Shown one piece after another: positions 34,001-47,701 of a stretch of DNA of 64,000 bases. Under the pieces are notes generated by a model. The model was not told the DNA's origin and searched no databases. It saw only the letters and a list, made by a program, of their open reading frames with translations. The stretch's first letter is position 1. Every line of letters starts with the position of its first letter. Source of the stretch: Antitrichia curtipendula (lineage: Eukaryota > Streptophyta > Bryopsida > Hypnales > Leucodontaceae). The stretch spans positions 43,723,570-43,787,569 of the forward strand of contig OX579634.1 of NCBI GenBank assembly GCA_951230915.1. The letters are read 5' to 3'. The position numbers were made by a program, and so were the translations under genes.

Positions 34001-37000
34001 GAGCTGAAACTTTGAATTTCTAGATGACAGGTTCGCGCACTGTAATCATTTTACCCTTCTTTCTTGCAAATCTGACAAGCTACCGTTTTGTCCAGGTACC
34101 AACAGGAAGGTATTAACTGGCTTGCGTTTCTCAAGCGCTTTAAACTCCACGGTATTTTGTGCGATGATATGGGATTGGGTAAAACCCTTCAAGCATCTGC
34201 TATTGTTGCATCGGACACTGTGGAACGAGCAAATGCATTTGCTATTTCTAAAAGTCCCGATGTGGCCTCTCTTCCATCACTGGTGGTATGTCCATCAACT
34301 TTAGTAGGTCACTGGGCTTACGAAATTGAGAAGTTTATACCAGGTGATATTTTGAACCCGCTACAATACGCGGGATCACCGCAAGAGCGGGTCAATCTAC
34401 GATCTCGGTTCCCAAAGCACAACATCATTATCGCATCATATGATGTATTGCGCAAAGATATTGACGTTCTCGCGCAACAAGTGTGGAACTACTGCATCCT
34501 TGATGAGGGCCACATTATCAAGAGTGCTAAGTCGAAGATCACATTAGCTGCTAAGCGAATACAGGCTGACCATAGACTCTTACTGTCAGGAACTCCAATC
34601 CAGAACAACGTTCTGGAGCTTTGGTCCCTCTTTGACTTCCTCATGCCGGGTTTTCTAGGCACCGAGCGCCAGGTATTGTACTGTTTATCATTTGAGCCTT
34701 TTCTCTAGTTTTTTTTAATTTTATTATGCCTTAGTATGTAGCTTTCTTGTTTTCGACTTGGATCCCTTGTTGTCACACCTAATTCAGACATCTCTCCTGT
34801 CCAAGAACATAAAATGCTGGAACACTTATTGCAAGATATCATTTTATTTGCCCTTGTAATTGAGAAGGAAATATACATCACTATGGCAGTCTATGAATGA
34901 TGGGTATGGCAACTAGTATCTGGTGTTGTCAGTCTTTGCATCTTTCCAATCTGCAGGCTAGTCTTCTCTTAAAAGCGATATACAGTTTGAAACAGCATTT
35001 TCCGTCATTGTCTCTGTAAACAGGATAGTAACCAACTCTTCGGTGAGGTCGACTGAGATTATCACTTGTAAATAGAGTTGCCTATTTCGATGTCTCATAT
35101 GATGGCTCTAAGCTCTACTAGGGTTTAACTAAGATTGTGATTAGACTAGGGAAATGACGGGATTTGTTGATTTGCAGTTCCAATCCAATTACGGAAAACC
35201 ATTGCAAGCTGCTAAAGAAGGCAAATGCTCCTCAAAAGAAGCTGAGGCTGGAGTGCTGGCCATGGAAGCACTTCATAAGCAGGTACTACACATGGCCATT
35301 GTTACTCCAAGGACATCTTATACTCTTGCTGTACGCAGATGATGCTGATGACATTGCTTTTATCGTTTTAGGATATTGCTTAAGGATTTGCTTTTCCAAT
35401 ATGTCAAATAATATTCAAATCTGCATCCATAAAATGAAGTTTTGTGGTTCAGTTGGAACGGAGGACCAGCAGTGCCATATGCTACATTCTTCCAATATGA
35501 AAAGTGTTCTTTAAAGCTTCGTGGAACCAGAAATGGATTTCTGAAATATGTTGCGGGAGAGTCCTGAGGGTGAGTCCAGTCTTTCTTCAAGCCAATGCAG
35601 GAATACCCTGAATGCGCACTAACATTCAAGATGTCTTTGGTGAAGGTCATGCCATTTTTGTTACGGCGTACCAAAGACGAAGTACTAGCAGATCTTCCAC
35701 CAAAAATCATTCAAGATCGATACTGTGATCTTAGTCCATTGCAACTACAGCTCTATGAAGATTTTTCTCATTCTCAAGCCAAACAAGAAGTCTCCTCACT
35801 TGTACAGACCTATGGTGGGCCTGATGTTCCTGAAGTTCGGGCTGCTAATCCTCCATCTACTCATGTTTTTCAGGTGACATTTTGTGATTGAACTGACATT
35901 CTCATCATGTGCATGGGTTTAGGCAGTTCTTTTCCAGTGGGTCGCACCTATTTCTGACAAGGTCAAGGATGCTTTCTACCTCATTAGTTTTTCAACAATA
36001 GAATGAAAATATTGCTGTTACTCAAGGGTCTCATGTCTATGGGGATCGCAGGCACTGCAATATCTGCGGAAGCTTTGTAGCCATCCTCTTCTAGTGTTAG
36101 AGGACGAGAGACAAGCAGCGCGGCATGCAGATGCAATTGCTCAAAGTGGCAGCAAAGACCTGCATGAACTACAGCATGCTCCCAAGCTTCAAGCTCTGCG
36201 TGACATCTTAGAAGAATGTGGCATTGGCATGACTGCTGCACCTCCTGCCAGTGCAGCTGAAACTTCTGTCAGTGCAGAAGGTCAACATCGTGTTCTTGTC
36301 TTTGCCCAGCTCAAGGTGCTGGTTCTATACTCATATTTTTTGGTTTATCATGCCACCTTATTATTACTGGATTTAAATTTTCTTCTTTTGCGCAAATGTG
36401 GGTTGGCCACAACTCTGATTTACTTGGGTTTTGATACATTTGCACTTCTCTTCGAAACCTTAACTCTGGAAAGACGCTGATACCAAAAAGTGGCCGATGG
36501 ATGACTTTCAAGATTACTGTAGAAATGAAAAATGCACCTATTGGTCCGTGAATTGGATCATTTTTGGCAAAGTACCTGGATGATAGGTCTCGTTCTTTCA
36601 GGGTTAAATAAGCTCGAGAATATATCCGTTGCCATCAGTCGAACAGGAAATCGGAGGAGCATATTTAGACAGTATGATCTACACATTGTAAAGCACTGGT
36701 TGTGAAGCTGGAAGTATTCTTTCTACCGTGTTATGATCTTGCATTTTGGGTGTGGGTGCAGAGCTTTTTGGACATCATAGAAAAGGATCTTTTTCAGACT
36801 CACATGAAAGGGTTCGTCCTTCAAGACTTCGTATCACTCCCTTCTTTGCAAAAACATTCTGGTCTCCTGTAGAGTGTAGAGAGGTGCTAATGTGTGACTC
36901 GAATGGGTTCAGGGTGACTTATCTGCGATTGGATGGCTCAGTGGAGTCAGACAGACGTTTTGACATTGTCAAGGCCTTCAATTCTGATCCCACCATTGAT

Positions 37001-38544
37001 GTCCTGCTTCTCACTACTCATGGTAAACATTTTTCTCACATCCGGAGATACTATTTCAACCCCGGACATTTGAAAATCAGTTGCTATCCATCTGCACTAT
37101 CGTGGTTTTGATCCATTTCCGCTGTTTTGGGTGACCAGTTGGCGGCCTAGGACTGAATTTGACTGCAGCGGACACCGTCGTATTCATGGAGCACGACTGG
37201 AATCCTATGCGTGACCTGCAGGTAACTTACATCCATTTGATCATTTATATCAAGGTTGTATTAAAATATCAAATGTCTAGTGCTGCAAGGATTTGGCATG
37301 CACAATATTTATCAAATGGTACGTTTTCATGCCCATCACCTCTGAAAATACTACGGTAGGAAACATCCTCATATCTACGTAGACCTCTTCAATATCGCGG
37401 ACTCACTCTTCAATATCACGAAATGCACATGATTATATAGAGTCCTATTGACATCTTGACAATGAATAGTGCTGCATGTAAAAGTGACATTATTATAGTC
37501 CTGGATTCAAGTGGACTGCTTGTCGAACTCCTCATTTTGACATTTGTATGCAGCCTCTCGTGACACAACAGTGTAGTAGTGAGAGTGAAGTGTGAGTTTG
37601 AACTGTCCCTTTACTGGAGGTTTGTGAGAGAACAGAAGATGTGATATTAGAGAAGGTGACGTCGAAATCTGGCAGCCTGGGGCCAAATAAAATGATACTG
37701 ACGTAGTTATATCGTAAGACATTGTGCTACAGTCAACGATGAGGCGACTAGTATGCAGGATATTTCAGAGTGTCATTTCAGAGGTCTGAGTGTAGTCTCA
37801 GTGGACACTATATATTCTGCTTTTCCTTACACGAGGCAGTCCTTTTTATTCCCACTGAATGTTTCAACCGACCATCCTTTTCATTCTCTTGGGTTCTCAT
37901 CTATTCTTTATATCCTCTGATCCTCTTGAATGGCTCAACCAGGCCATGGATCGAGCGCACAGGTTAGGACAGAAGCGAGTAGTCAATGTTCACAGGCTCA
38001 TTATGCGTGGGACACTAGAGGAGAAGATCATGAGCCTCCAGCGGTTCAAAATCTCAGTGGCGAACACTGTCATAAATGCGGAAAATGTCAGCCTCAACAC
38101 CATGGATACGACACAGCTTCTCGACCTCTTCACTGTTTCTGGAAATGCTGGAAAGGTGAGAAATTTGATACAACTCTTTCTGTCTTATTTGTCTTGCCTT
38201 TTCGTGCACATGTGCAACTACAGAGGGTAACTTTTACATATTTAAATGATGTACCTGACCTTGTTGTACCTTGTTGTACGTTGGAATTTTACATGAATCT
38301 GGGCTGTATTTCATGCAATCACATGATTTTCCACCAAAAATCGCTGCAGCTAATAAGGTCGTGGTTGTTGTAACAGGTTGGCACATCCAATAAGGGTGGA
38401 GAAGATGATAGTGAAGCAGCGGCATCAGTAGGTGCTAACAAGGGCCTCAAAGCCATCCTAAACAACCTAGAAGAGCTGTGGGACCAGTCACAATATACAG
38501 AAGAGTACAATTTAGGCCAATTTGTTGCCCGCCTCAATGGCTGA
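25075..38544 (+). CDS. BTAF1: BTAF1/MOT1 TATA-binding-protein-associated Snf2 ATPase (26 exons)
   Basis: Nuclear ATPase that strips TBP from DNA; the Arabidopsis orthologue is RGD3. Exons: 25075-25123, 25558-25652, 25997-26205, 26560-26699, 26951-27306, 27556-27664, 28003-28858, 29085-29217, 29471-29539, 29869-30083, 30182-30416, 30679-30846, 31282-31683, 31778-32224, 32381-32500, 32675-33142, 33315-33856, 34096-34672, 35178-35282, 35646-35873, 36052-36315, 36762-36811, 36913-37022, 37139-37221, 37943-38155, 38377-38544. All introns are GT-AG, and the sum is 6411 nt, 2136 residues (Arabidopsis about 2045). HEAT repeats fill about 1-1500. Helicase motifs: DDMGLGKT 1561-1568, DEGHIIK 1674-1680, SGTPIQNN 1702-1709, [13 protein letters not shown] 2010-2022. 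An in-frame TAG at 25057 precedes the ATG. Exon 7 carries an acidic linker with repeated [11 protein letters not shown] motifs. Nothing essential is missing. Confidence 0.97.
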
Positions 38545-38787
38545 GACTACATGTGGCAGATCAGTGCACAATAGAAATTCCTGCTGGAAGTGCTGAAGGC
38601 ACATCAATTCTTTGGGGCATACTCTGCTCTTCATTTTGTACCAATAAACTGGGTCACTCGTCACTTCCATATCAACTCCCTGCTGCCTTGTCATGAAGTA
38701 GTATAACAGTGATTGTCCAATGCAGTGGCAACGACCTACCATTGACCCCTTGCAGTGTTCTCTTTATGTCTCACCTGGTGGCCACTA

Positions 38788-39072
38788 CAGGTAGAACCTC
38801 TCTAAACCAATAGATCTGGGACTAGTGTGACGCATGACATGAGGGAGGTTATTACATTAGGGAGGGGCATTTGTAGTCATGATGCCACTGTAGGCAGAAC
38901 CTTGAGACTGGTTTAACACATTACATTAGAGAGGTTATGACATTAGGGAGGGGAATTTGCAGTCACGATGTTTGTATGTGTTTGTATGTGGTTTAAGTTG
39001 TGACTGGCAATCAATATTTCTTAGCAGAGGTTTATTGGCTTATAGAGTATCGACCTAGAGGGGTTCTACCTA
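38788..39072. mobile_element. Pogo/mariner-like TA-flanked element
   Basis: Left end CAGGTAGAACCTCTCTA and right end complement TAGGTAGAACCCCTCTA form a terminal inverted repeat, with TA on each side (38786-38787 and 39073-39074). The interior holds a direct duplication: ACATTAGGGAGGGGCATTTG and ACATTAGGGAGGGGAATTTG about 80 bp apart. It sits about 240 bp after the BTAF1 stop and may fall in its 3' UTR. TIR plus TA fits pogo-type MITEs. Confidence 0.7.
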
Positions 39073-40982
39073 TATTTTTCAAGCACTCTAAATCTGCACC
39101 AATCACCTTGTATCACTTGAGAAAAGAGAGGTTGATGGTCAATACTTTTCACTAACAGGCAGGTCACCGACCTTATTCCAGAACCCACTGTAAGAAAGAC
39201 AACCGTGATAACTTAGTTTGAGAGCATATAGGAATTCTGGAAAGTCGTTCCTACTTCTGACGATCTGCCAATTGATCTTTACAAAAGATCAGCAGCCAAA
39301 TGGCCGAAACTGAGTACCAACGAATCCCAATACAAAAGTAAATAATTGACTCGAGGACAGCCAATCATCTGCTTACAAATCACTAATCCTTTACAAATCA
39401 CAGCCTATGGGTAGGGAACCCGATTGCGTAGGAGTCCCTTCCTCGTGCGTTGAAAAGGCACCCATTTACAACACAAGTGTCACCCAAACATGTGACCTGG
39501 AAGAAACGGCAGATCCTTCTAATTGTCAAAAACGTAAGAAAGGAGGTACTTCTGAAGCCTACCTCAGTCAAAGATGCCTCCATCAACATGCAAAATATGG
39601 TAGATGCAATACTTCACAGGCTCTACGGTCAGTTAGTCTAAGATCTCTACTTGAGGAAGTTCAAAGTTCAACAATTCATACAATATATCCAAATTGGAGG
39701 CATATTTTATTGTATTAGAAATTTAGAATCGATTGAAACAGGGACAAAAAAATATTCTACCCAAAAAATTGCATTCCGGTATTACAGTCCCAATATGACG
39801 CTCCATTACGATTCCACCAAAGAATCCATTCCAGCATTGCACCTTTCTAATGTGACATATAATAACTTGATCTTGAGGGACGATTATGCAACACCTTTAC
39901 ATTAGGGTTTCCCAATATTTCAATAAAGAGTAGACATCACTTAAAAGCCACAGGAATGGGGTACCTAACTTAAATTTGGAGGTACACGCCCTTTAATATG
40001 AAACATTAAATTGTTTAGAAATAACTCAATTGATATGAGCTGTCCTCCTCTGATCTGCCGATTCATATCCCTCCAAGTAACCCAAGAAACTTGCGGATTA
40101 CTTGGAAACTATGTTGCAAAGGATGAAATGTAGAATCTGCAAAATATAATCTAACACAAAATATAGGCAAGTGACGTTGCTGAAAAAATGTCTCCCTCCC
40201 TGCCAGAATTTCCAATGGCAATGATATCAATTTATCATATATACAAGCAGAATCGTGCCCCTGCAATCGCATTACCTCAATCCTCGACGAAATATTTGCA
40301 AAGCCCGCACCTTAGTAAATAGGTCTTCCCTTTCAATTGATTACAAGATCCCCCTAATTTGTTAGTGACATAAATCAGATTCAAATTCGAGTGCCTATTC
40401 AATTTTCGGACAGAGCTAAGCCAATCAATCAACTTCAATTGCCATTCCCAAGACAACCTTGTTTTGACCTTCCAAAGATAAATTTCTATCAAAGATTTCG
40501 AATTACGACATTCGTGACCGACCAGAACTACAAGCCAATGTCGCAGATAGCAAACCTATCGCCATGAACGATTGATAATAAACTACGTAGACTTGCATTG
40601 TGAAAGGAAATCACGATAATTCTTTGGAGGTTTCCACAGATTACATTGGTAGAAAACAATTGCATGTCTAACAGCAACGCGATCTAACGAACAGCAAAAT
40701 CAAATCCACAGAAGAGGCGGTAAAATCTTTCAAAGAATGAAAGCATTTTCAAATGCGATCTTCGTAAAATTCCATGCCAAAATTCCGATGCGTTTCTCTC
40801 AGCCTAATGGTGACGACGCTCGATCAGGGGCAACAGTACAGGTTTGTACACCAATGCCTCACAGAAATTGCGGGCTTAACTACATTTCTGCAGGATCTCT
40901 CAATGTACACGGTGTCTACAACAACACTAAAGTGTTTGGCAAATGTACAATGACCATGGAATAATCATTGAAGTACACATAT
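39073..40982. other. Spacer between convergent BTAF1 and ERD15-like genes
   Basis: Mixed composition. The right part probably includes the ERD15-like 3' UTR. No gene is recognised on either strand; open frames are short and unconserved-looking. Confidence 0.5.
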
Positions 40983-42269
40983 CTACATATCAGAGCGTGG
41001 CTGGTGAAGCCGGTAAGTGTTCCACTTTTTAGGATAACTACCCACCTTTTGTGGCATGGCCTTATTCTGATATTGAAATTGGTTTCTGGCCCATGGCGTC
41101 TTCTGCTGCTGCTGCTGCTCCTGCAGCTCCTCCCCCTGTGGAGCCTCCACGTCTTTGGCATTATTTGTATCCGTGAGGCGCAGATCGTCGTCCAAAAAGC
41201 AGTCTGCAAAAAGAGTTGCAAACTCAGCATCAACCAAAACGAAAATTCTAATAAAGCACAGGAACACCGACCACAAAAACGTAGCTAATACGAAACTCTT
41301 AACAAACTACACCATACGCCATGGGCGTTCCATTGCAGTGGATAAAACTTCAACAATTATGTCCAAGGAGGTTGCAAGCTACTTTGCAGCGTCCAAAGTG
41401 CTCAAAAAGCGCGACACTAAATTTGTAAAATATATATTACTCTGGCCTCCCGAAATACTGTATTCCACACTATATGGTCAACAGCTTCTGATTACTCCCG
41501 ATGTCACATATCAACAACAAATGCCTAACATGACCCCCCACACTGCCGAGGAAAAGCAAGAAATGCTAACGGGTACACCAAACCGGTCAAAAGTACCTCA
41601 GTACATTTTAAATATACATACATTAGTGTGGCGTTTTGTAATTACCATGGTCCAAAGTATACGGTGTATTTCGTGTAGTGACTCAACAAAGAAAGGTGTC
41701 TTCCACTACGAAATAAGGCATCTCCCATTCAATAGTAAGATATCTCCCATCCTAAGCAGATGCCTCGACAATTTGGAAGGTCGCACGATCCTTAACCAAC
41801 CCCCTTCGAGCAAACTAGATATACAGATTCCGCTTATGATGCATCAAAGAAACCAAAAAGACGCAAGAAGAACAAAATTTGAGGCTCATGGTGACAAAGA
41901 CCTACCGAGTTCCTGCAGGTTCCGTGCCAAAATCTCTTCCTCTTCCAAGTGAACGAGATGCTCCTGATATCCATGAAACTGATCGAGGTCCGAAAGCTCC
42001 TCCAAACTATCAAGAAGCGCTATCCGCTGCTCTGGATTTCGAAAAGAAAGCATCGACAGGTACTGCTCCCTGAAGGCCAGGTCGGTTTCGATGCGGCTCC
42101 ACCACTCGGCAGTGTACTCACCATTCTCTTCAACAGCAGGAGTAGTAGCAGGCATGGCAGTGGCAGGCGTTGCTTCCGGTGCTACCACAGGACGAGCCGC
42201 CGCAGGCACAAACTCGCTCGCATTGGGGTTAAGCGTCGACATAATTGAAGGCCTCTTTTCCATGCCCAT
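40983..42269 (-). CDS. ERD15: ERD15/CID-like protein with PAM2 motif (two exons)
   Basis: Exon 1 is 42269-41906 and exon 2 is 41203-40983. The intron (41204-41905) starts GTAGGT and ends TTTTTGCAG. The protein has 194 residues. A PAM2 motif, STLNPNASEFVP (11-22), is the docking peptide for the MLLE domain of poly(A)-binding protein. It is followed by EYTAEWWSRIETD (51-63), the second conserved block of the ERD15/CID1 group. The acidic middle (EEEEIL, DCFLDDDLRL) leads to a Q5 run (151-155) and a C-terminus with HQPR, similar to the QQPR ending of plant ERD15s. Family members are drought- and ABA-responsive and act through PABP. ACGTGG elements upstream suit ABA control. The gene converges on BTAF1. 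Assignment to ERD15 rather than another CID protein is likely but not certain. Confidence 0.85.
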
Positions 42270-42593
42270 GGCAACAAATCATCCAACACCTTCCAAAACA
42301 CCTCAACGCTCCCTTCAAATTCCTCCACCCTTTTGCAAATCGTGACCGCAATTGCTTGCACACAACCAAAAGACTCTTTTAACTCCTGCCAAACTCCTCC
42401 CAAAATTACTCAAACTTTCGCTACACTTCTGCAAATCCTTGCCAATTAGTCTCAAAACAAGGGAAATCGAACCGGGATCGGAGAGACAGCAACGTGCTCG
42501 TGAATCGGGCGCCGAAAAACACAGAAATGAGCATCAAAAAATGCGAAGAAATAGCGTCCGGAGCTCCTCCCGAGGCAATGAATACAACAACAA

Positions 42594-42942
42594 AACGTGG
42601 TACCAGCGAAGACAGAGTACTACCCAGGGCTCTTATTGGTGACGGTGAATCGTGTCAACCGGATTTGACCGGTTATTTACCACGCTGACTCGGCAAGAAG
42701 TTACCTAGGTAATATAAGTGTAGAGCTGTAATTGGATGGAACCCTATCTAAATCCATCGTGGAGTGGACAAGGGTTTACCTGGAAGCCAGAGCGGTGGTT
42801 AGGGACCGTACGATCGGCGGGGGATCCGGAGGTCGGAGTTCCGGGCGGCCGCTTCCGAGTTCCGACGTGGGGTTGGATGACAGTCGGATGAATGAGAAGT
42901 GGGTGCTAGTTAGAAGGATGACTCTTGGATGGATGACGTGGG
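42594..42942 (-). promoter_or_regulatory. ACGTGG (ABRE/G-box-like) cluster upstream of ERD15-like gene
   Basis: AACGTGG at 42594-42600, GACGTGG at 42864-42870 and GACGTGGG at 42935-42942 lie 325-675 bp before the start codon. ACGTG(G/T)C-type elements bind ABA-regulated bZIP factors. A palindrome AACCGGATTTGACCGGTT lies at about 42658. Confidence 0.4.
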
Positions 42943-43321
42943 AGGATAGGAGTTCATTCGCTTTTATTACCAAATCCCGGTGTCTGAATCCCCTCTTGTA
43001 TTGTTCCGTACTGAATTTGGTCGATCTCATCCATGTAAAGTAAGGTACCTACTCTCTGTCCGTCTGTCAGCGTATTTTTCATCCATGTTTGTAGGTACAA
43101 TTAGGGTTTAATTTTCTGTTGAAACTTTTTGATTACTCCCTTGCCTGAGAATATTCAACAAGAACAATTCATAATTGTAAATAAGTACCCCTGAATGACC
43201 GACCATTTAGTGGATGGATGATAAAAAAATTAAAAACACATTTTATCCAATTAATATCCATTATTGGAAGTTTCAAGAAAAATCATGAAATACATCAATG
43301 AATTGAAGGAAAAGTCCATCC

Positions 43322-43500
43322 ATTAAGTTAGGTTGTTTGTTTTGTTTGTTTGTTATAGTTGAGATTTCCTAGACTATACATCTCCCGGTCGCGTGTTTGG
43401 TATTGTTGAAAAAACCTCGGCAAGGATGGGTGCATGGACTTATTTTGGTAGCATTTGGACTTATAGTGTGAAAGTTATGGATTTTTTAGTTGTTTTGGGT
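43322..43500 (-). repeat. Dispersed repeat, inverted copy of the 1985-2371 unit
   Basis: Begins TTAAGTTAGGTTGTTTGTTT, the complement of AACAAACAACCTAACTTAA at 2104-2122. It continues through GATGGGTGCATGGAC and GTGTGAAAGTTATGG, which match the left-end copies in reverse. Confidence 0.65.
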
Positions 43501-45549
43501 TTAAAAAAATAAAAAATTACTTTCACTTTTCTTTTGGTTGTAGCAACAATACAAGGGCATGCTAGAATTCTATTTAAATCAATGAATTAAATATTTTGGA
43601 GAGTAACAAACATTTGTAATAATCTTCAAAAAAATGTTTCATCATCTTTAGTTTTAATGTTTAAGGATTGGAGAAAATGAGAGTATGTTTTAATTTTGAT
43701 AAATTTATAAATTAATATCTATATAATAAAAAAAATTAAATAAAAAAATTGAGCTCTTTGTAAACTATGGAATATTAGATAGAAAAACGTTTAGAAAAAA
43801 AAATTAAAATATTGTTTTTATAAAATTTTAATTTTCACAATTGAATTGTTTTAAGATACACAAGCTTAAAATTGACCTACAATAATGGTATATCAAGGAA
43901 TAAAGAAATACAAGAGGTATTTGAGCACCAAAGTAAAAGTGTATATACCAATATTGGATCAATACAAGATTATATTGTTCTACAAAAAATTTAGATTGTA
44001 ACTGATTCATTCAAGGTATTTGACAGATGTCTACTACCTCTCATTATGTCTCAAATTTTCAATTATTCAAATGAGACCCTCAACATGCCCATGCAACACT
44101 AAAAATATTTATCCAAGACTTATTTAAATTAAAACAAAATACAAAGAATCAAAATGTTTATTGTAATGATAGTTTTAGACTTCCAACTCATCAACAAGAA
44201 TGTCCTATTTGAAGTATTATATTACAATGCTATGGAATAGAAATAAAATTTTCATTGAACTATTAAAGTATAAAAAATTTCATTACTTTGTAGATGATTC
44301 ATTTATACTACACCAATTTGTTCCATGAGTGAGGAGAAGAAATTTAGTGTCACCACACCAAAAAATTGTAGAATTTGAATAATATTTCATCTTGCACTAA
44401 GTGAAAATAGCATGACTTTAGTTTATTAATCTTACTATTAGAATAAAACAATATAGATCTGAGTATCAATAAGGTTGACAAAAGAATGAAATAAATAATT
44501 CAAAATTTTAAAATGTAGACCAACATAACATTATTAAGAAACAAGATATAGGGATTATTATTAACGAGAATAATTTGTATTAAAATAGGTCATAATTCAT
44601 GGACAAGCTTGCAATCAAAAAAATTAGTTGTAGTGAGAGGAGCCTTGATTCAAGGGAAGCAAAGGGTTCCATACCTCAAAGGTCACAAATGCTATGAAAA
44701 TCTTGAAAAATTCCAATGAATATAATAATTTTGAAAAAATAAACATCTCAAAAAACAATAAGCATTCACCACAAAATGCCAACATTTTCCAATGGGTGAT
44801 TGTCCTAGTGACATCAATTTACAAAAGCCACACTACTTTGAATTTGGATAGGTTGAAATATTAGTGTATTATACCAATTTCCACACAGTGAAATTTTGTG
44901 GTAATACTAATTTTTGAGGTGATGTTAATTTACCTCCTTCCCTTACCAGTAGGACAACCGAATATTAAGGTATACGACAAGTTTCCAACTAGAGCCGCAT
45001 TTGCACAAGATAGGATGACATATTTCCATAAAGGAGGGAAATATGATGTCAACAAGGGCTTTCATTATTGTATGGCAAATAACACATAATTGACACCTAC
45101 TGAAGTTGCTAAGGTCAATTTTTGTTTTTGCTCTTCTCGGGAATAGATTTGCCTACACATCAAAAATAATTCGGGCTCTTATTTACATTATCTTAATTTC
45201 CACTAATTTCAAATTTAATGAAAAATTAACAAAAAGTAATACAATCTTCATGATTTTCTACTTTCTAACCGGGGGAAAATCATCCCCTTACTATCACTCA
45301 ATAGGACATATGTTACAAGCCTACAACCACTTAAAATTGTCGAAAATAGGTCATATACCTTAATACCGGAAGGACAATGACATTTACCCACATGTGACAG
45401 TGGCCTCTAACTTATTATTATTGATGCAATTTGCATGGGAACACGGCTGTACAGTACAACTGGAACTTTGTGCCCACTGCTAAGCCTCTCAATCAAATCA
45501 CTAAATTAAATCTGTTCAAATCAATCTGGGGTGCACAAATTGTACTGTA
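43501..45549. other. AT-rich spacer
   Basis: No gene, RNA or bounded repeat is recognised. Confidence 0.6.
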
Positions 45550-46470
45550 CAATACCCTCACAAAAAGAATACATATTGTTCCTTGACTATGTTATCACCA
45601 AAAACGCTCAAAAACTGCCATTTTTTAGTACAAGTACCAATTTTTTGAAAGATATTATTTCTGGAAACATATAACCGTAGGATCTTGTAGTACATTAGAC
45701 TGAAAAGATGTGAAAAAAATTTCAGAAATATCCACCGTGTAGATTGCAAGATATTAGCGTTTGAAGTGACAAAAATCATTTTTTGGTCCTTGCGAAAAAT
45801 TGGACATCAGCACTTCACAAGGTCACATTATGAAAAAATGTCCAAAATGGTGGTGCTTCTGTGGATTCATTCTTCAAGGCAAGTTGGCTACATGCTTGAA
45901 AATTTTCAGATCTTTTGGAGTTGTACAAACATATAGGAAAAATAATAATAAGTAGAAAGATGTAAAGAATGATTCTAATACAAAATTGTTAACAATTTAT
46001 TTATGGAATTGAAAAATATCAATCCCAGTGGTTGCAATGTTGTAATAAACAATTTGTATCCTATGTTTGTTTTTTTATTTCCAAAAATATTGAAAATTGA
46101 GTAAAATAAAGGACTTCAAAGTTTATTTTAGAGTAGAGAATCCATAACTACCCACAAACTTAAAGACCTCATAACTTTTGACTCATTGATCAAAATGGAA
46201 TGATTCAAAGCTTTCTACGTTTATATAAATCTAAAAAATCTATTTCAAATTTTTATTTTTGAAAAAAATGATTTTTTCAGATCTGCCTGGATTGCCCGAG
46301 TTGAGAAACAAACCACATATTAGGACATACCTTTTGATTCATATTTCCAAATGTTATGAAATTTAGTGCACATGAAAGATATTCCTCATTTACACATTCT
46401 TTTAAAATTTGGGCCCAAAACATGGAAATCTCTAGTCATAGATACCTGCCCAAATTTTATATATTGGCAA
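45550..46470 (-). mobile_element. Family A element, diverged inverted copy
   Basis: Aligns with 17052-17993 for about 900 bp in the same orientation and with the complement of the reference copy. For example, ATAACCGTAGGATCTTG matches the complement of 3900-3920, and GATTGCAAGATATTAGCGTTT the complement of 3832-3852. Its outer termini are decayed and the right TTAA is not visible. Confidence 0.7.
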
Positions 46471-47701
46471 ATTAAAATTATCAAAGTACGTTTCATTCCA
46501 AATTTGGGCAAATTTTGGAGGGTTGAATTCCGAGGTAGATTGATAATGCCCTTTCCACTAATGCAATTTCAATTAACCATGTCAAATTTTATCTTTCTCT
46601 CTTCATATATGTATGGTGAATTTTTTCATTTAATTTGAAAGCTTTTTTTTTAATCAATCAAATTTGTGGTGATGGATTCTTACCCTTAAACAAAAATATC
46701 ACATTATTTATCCAAAATTATACAATATGGTTCTTTGGTATATATATTTTTTAAGCGTGAAATTTTCAAATTGACAATTAGAACTAAAGGACCTTAATCT
46801 CACTTTCAAGTAGAACATAAACGCATAAAAGTTCAAACTCAAATTCTTTACCTTTGTGAAATCAAAGTGCTTTTATTTCCAATTGTGTGTTGTATATGAT
46901 TTAACTTCAAAATTCAATGAATACTAAAGAATGTGATTAGTGTTTTTTAGGCAATACTTCATTTCTTCATTTATGTGACTCTTGAGTTGATGTACGTACT
47001 TTGATCTTACACATGGTTGCAGAGCAATGAAGCCTTTAGAAAATGATTTTGATGCCGCATTTTAAAAGACAATTAAAAGGCATACCAATATAATAATTTA
47101 ACCCCTGAACGCATGAATTTATTTAAGAATTTATCTATAATATTGGATTCCATCTTTAGGCAATTATGAATATTTATCCAATTTCATCAAATTAGTCATA
47201 ATAAAGGAAGGTTATCTTTTGGAGATTTAGGTATCACTTGGGATGAATTATAAGTTGTTTGTATGTAATATTGCACTATCAATGTTCATCATTTATAATT
47301 ATATAGACTTTGGAACACTCACTAGTAAAAAGCTTTTTAAAAGTCTTCATTCTACAAACTCTTAGAAATTACAAAATTCTGTACCCACTAAAGGTTCAAA
47401 GTCATAGAATGAGTTTTTTTAAGGATTTGAGGCAAGTTCATGAGATGTCAAATTTCGTTGTGATTTTTTGAAATGTTTTTATGAAGATTAGCGAATGCAT
47501 TACTCTTTGGGGATTATAATTTTATTTCAATCAGTGCTTGCGACCAAAATTTATGCCCCCACAGCATAGAATGCTCAACTTCAGGTAGAAGGAAAAAATT
47601 CAATATTATTTTTTTAATTGAAGGATTTTCTTAAGAACGAATTTAGATTGAAAATTATGAACTATTTACTGTAGATATTTGATTTGATTCCCCCAAATGA
47701 C
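46471..47701. other. AT-rich spacer
   Basis: One family A-like end (TTTAACCCCTGAACGC at about 47098) stands alone. The sequence after it is not clearly family A. No gene is seen. Confidence 0.5.

Noticed and set aside
41155..41952. 265-codon plus-strand frame
   Set aside because: Antisense to ERD15-like exon ends and its intron; the composition is not protein-like and the minus-strand gene has correct splice sites.
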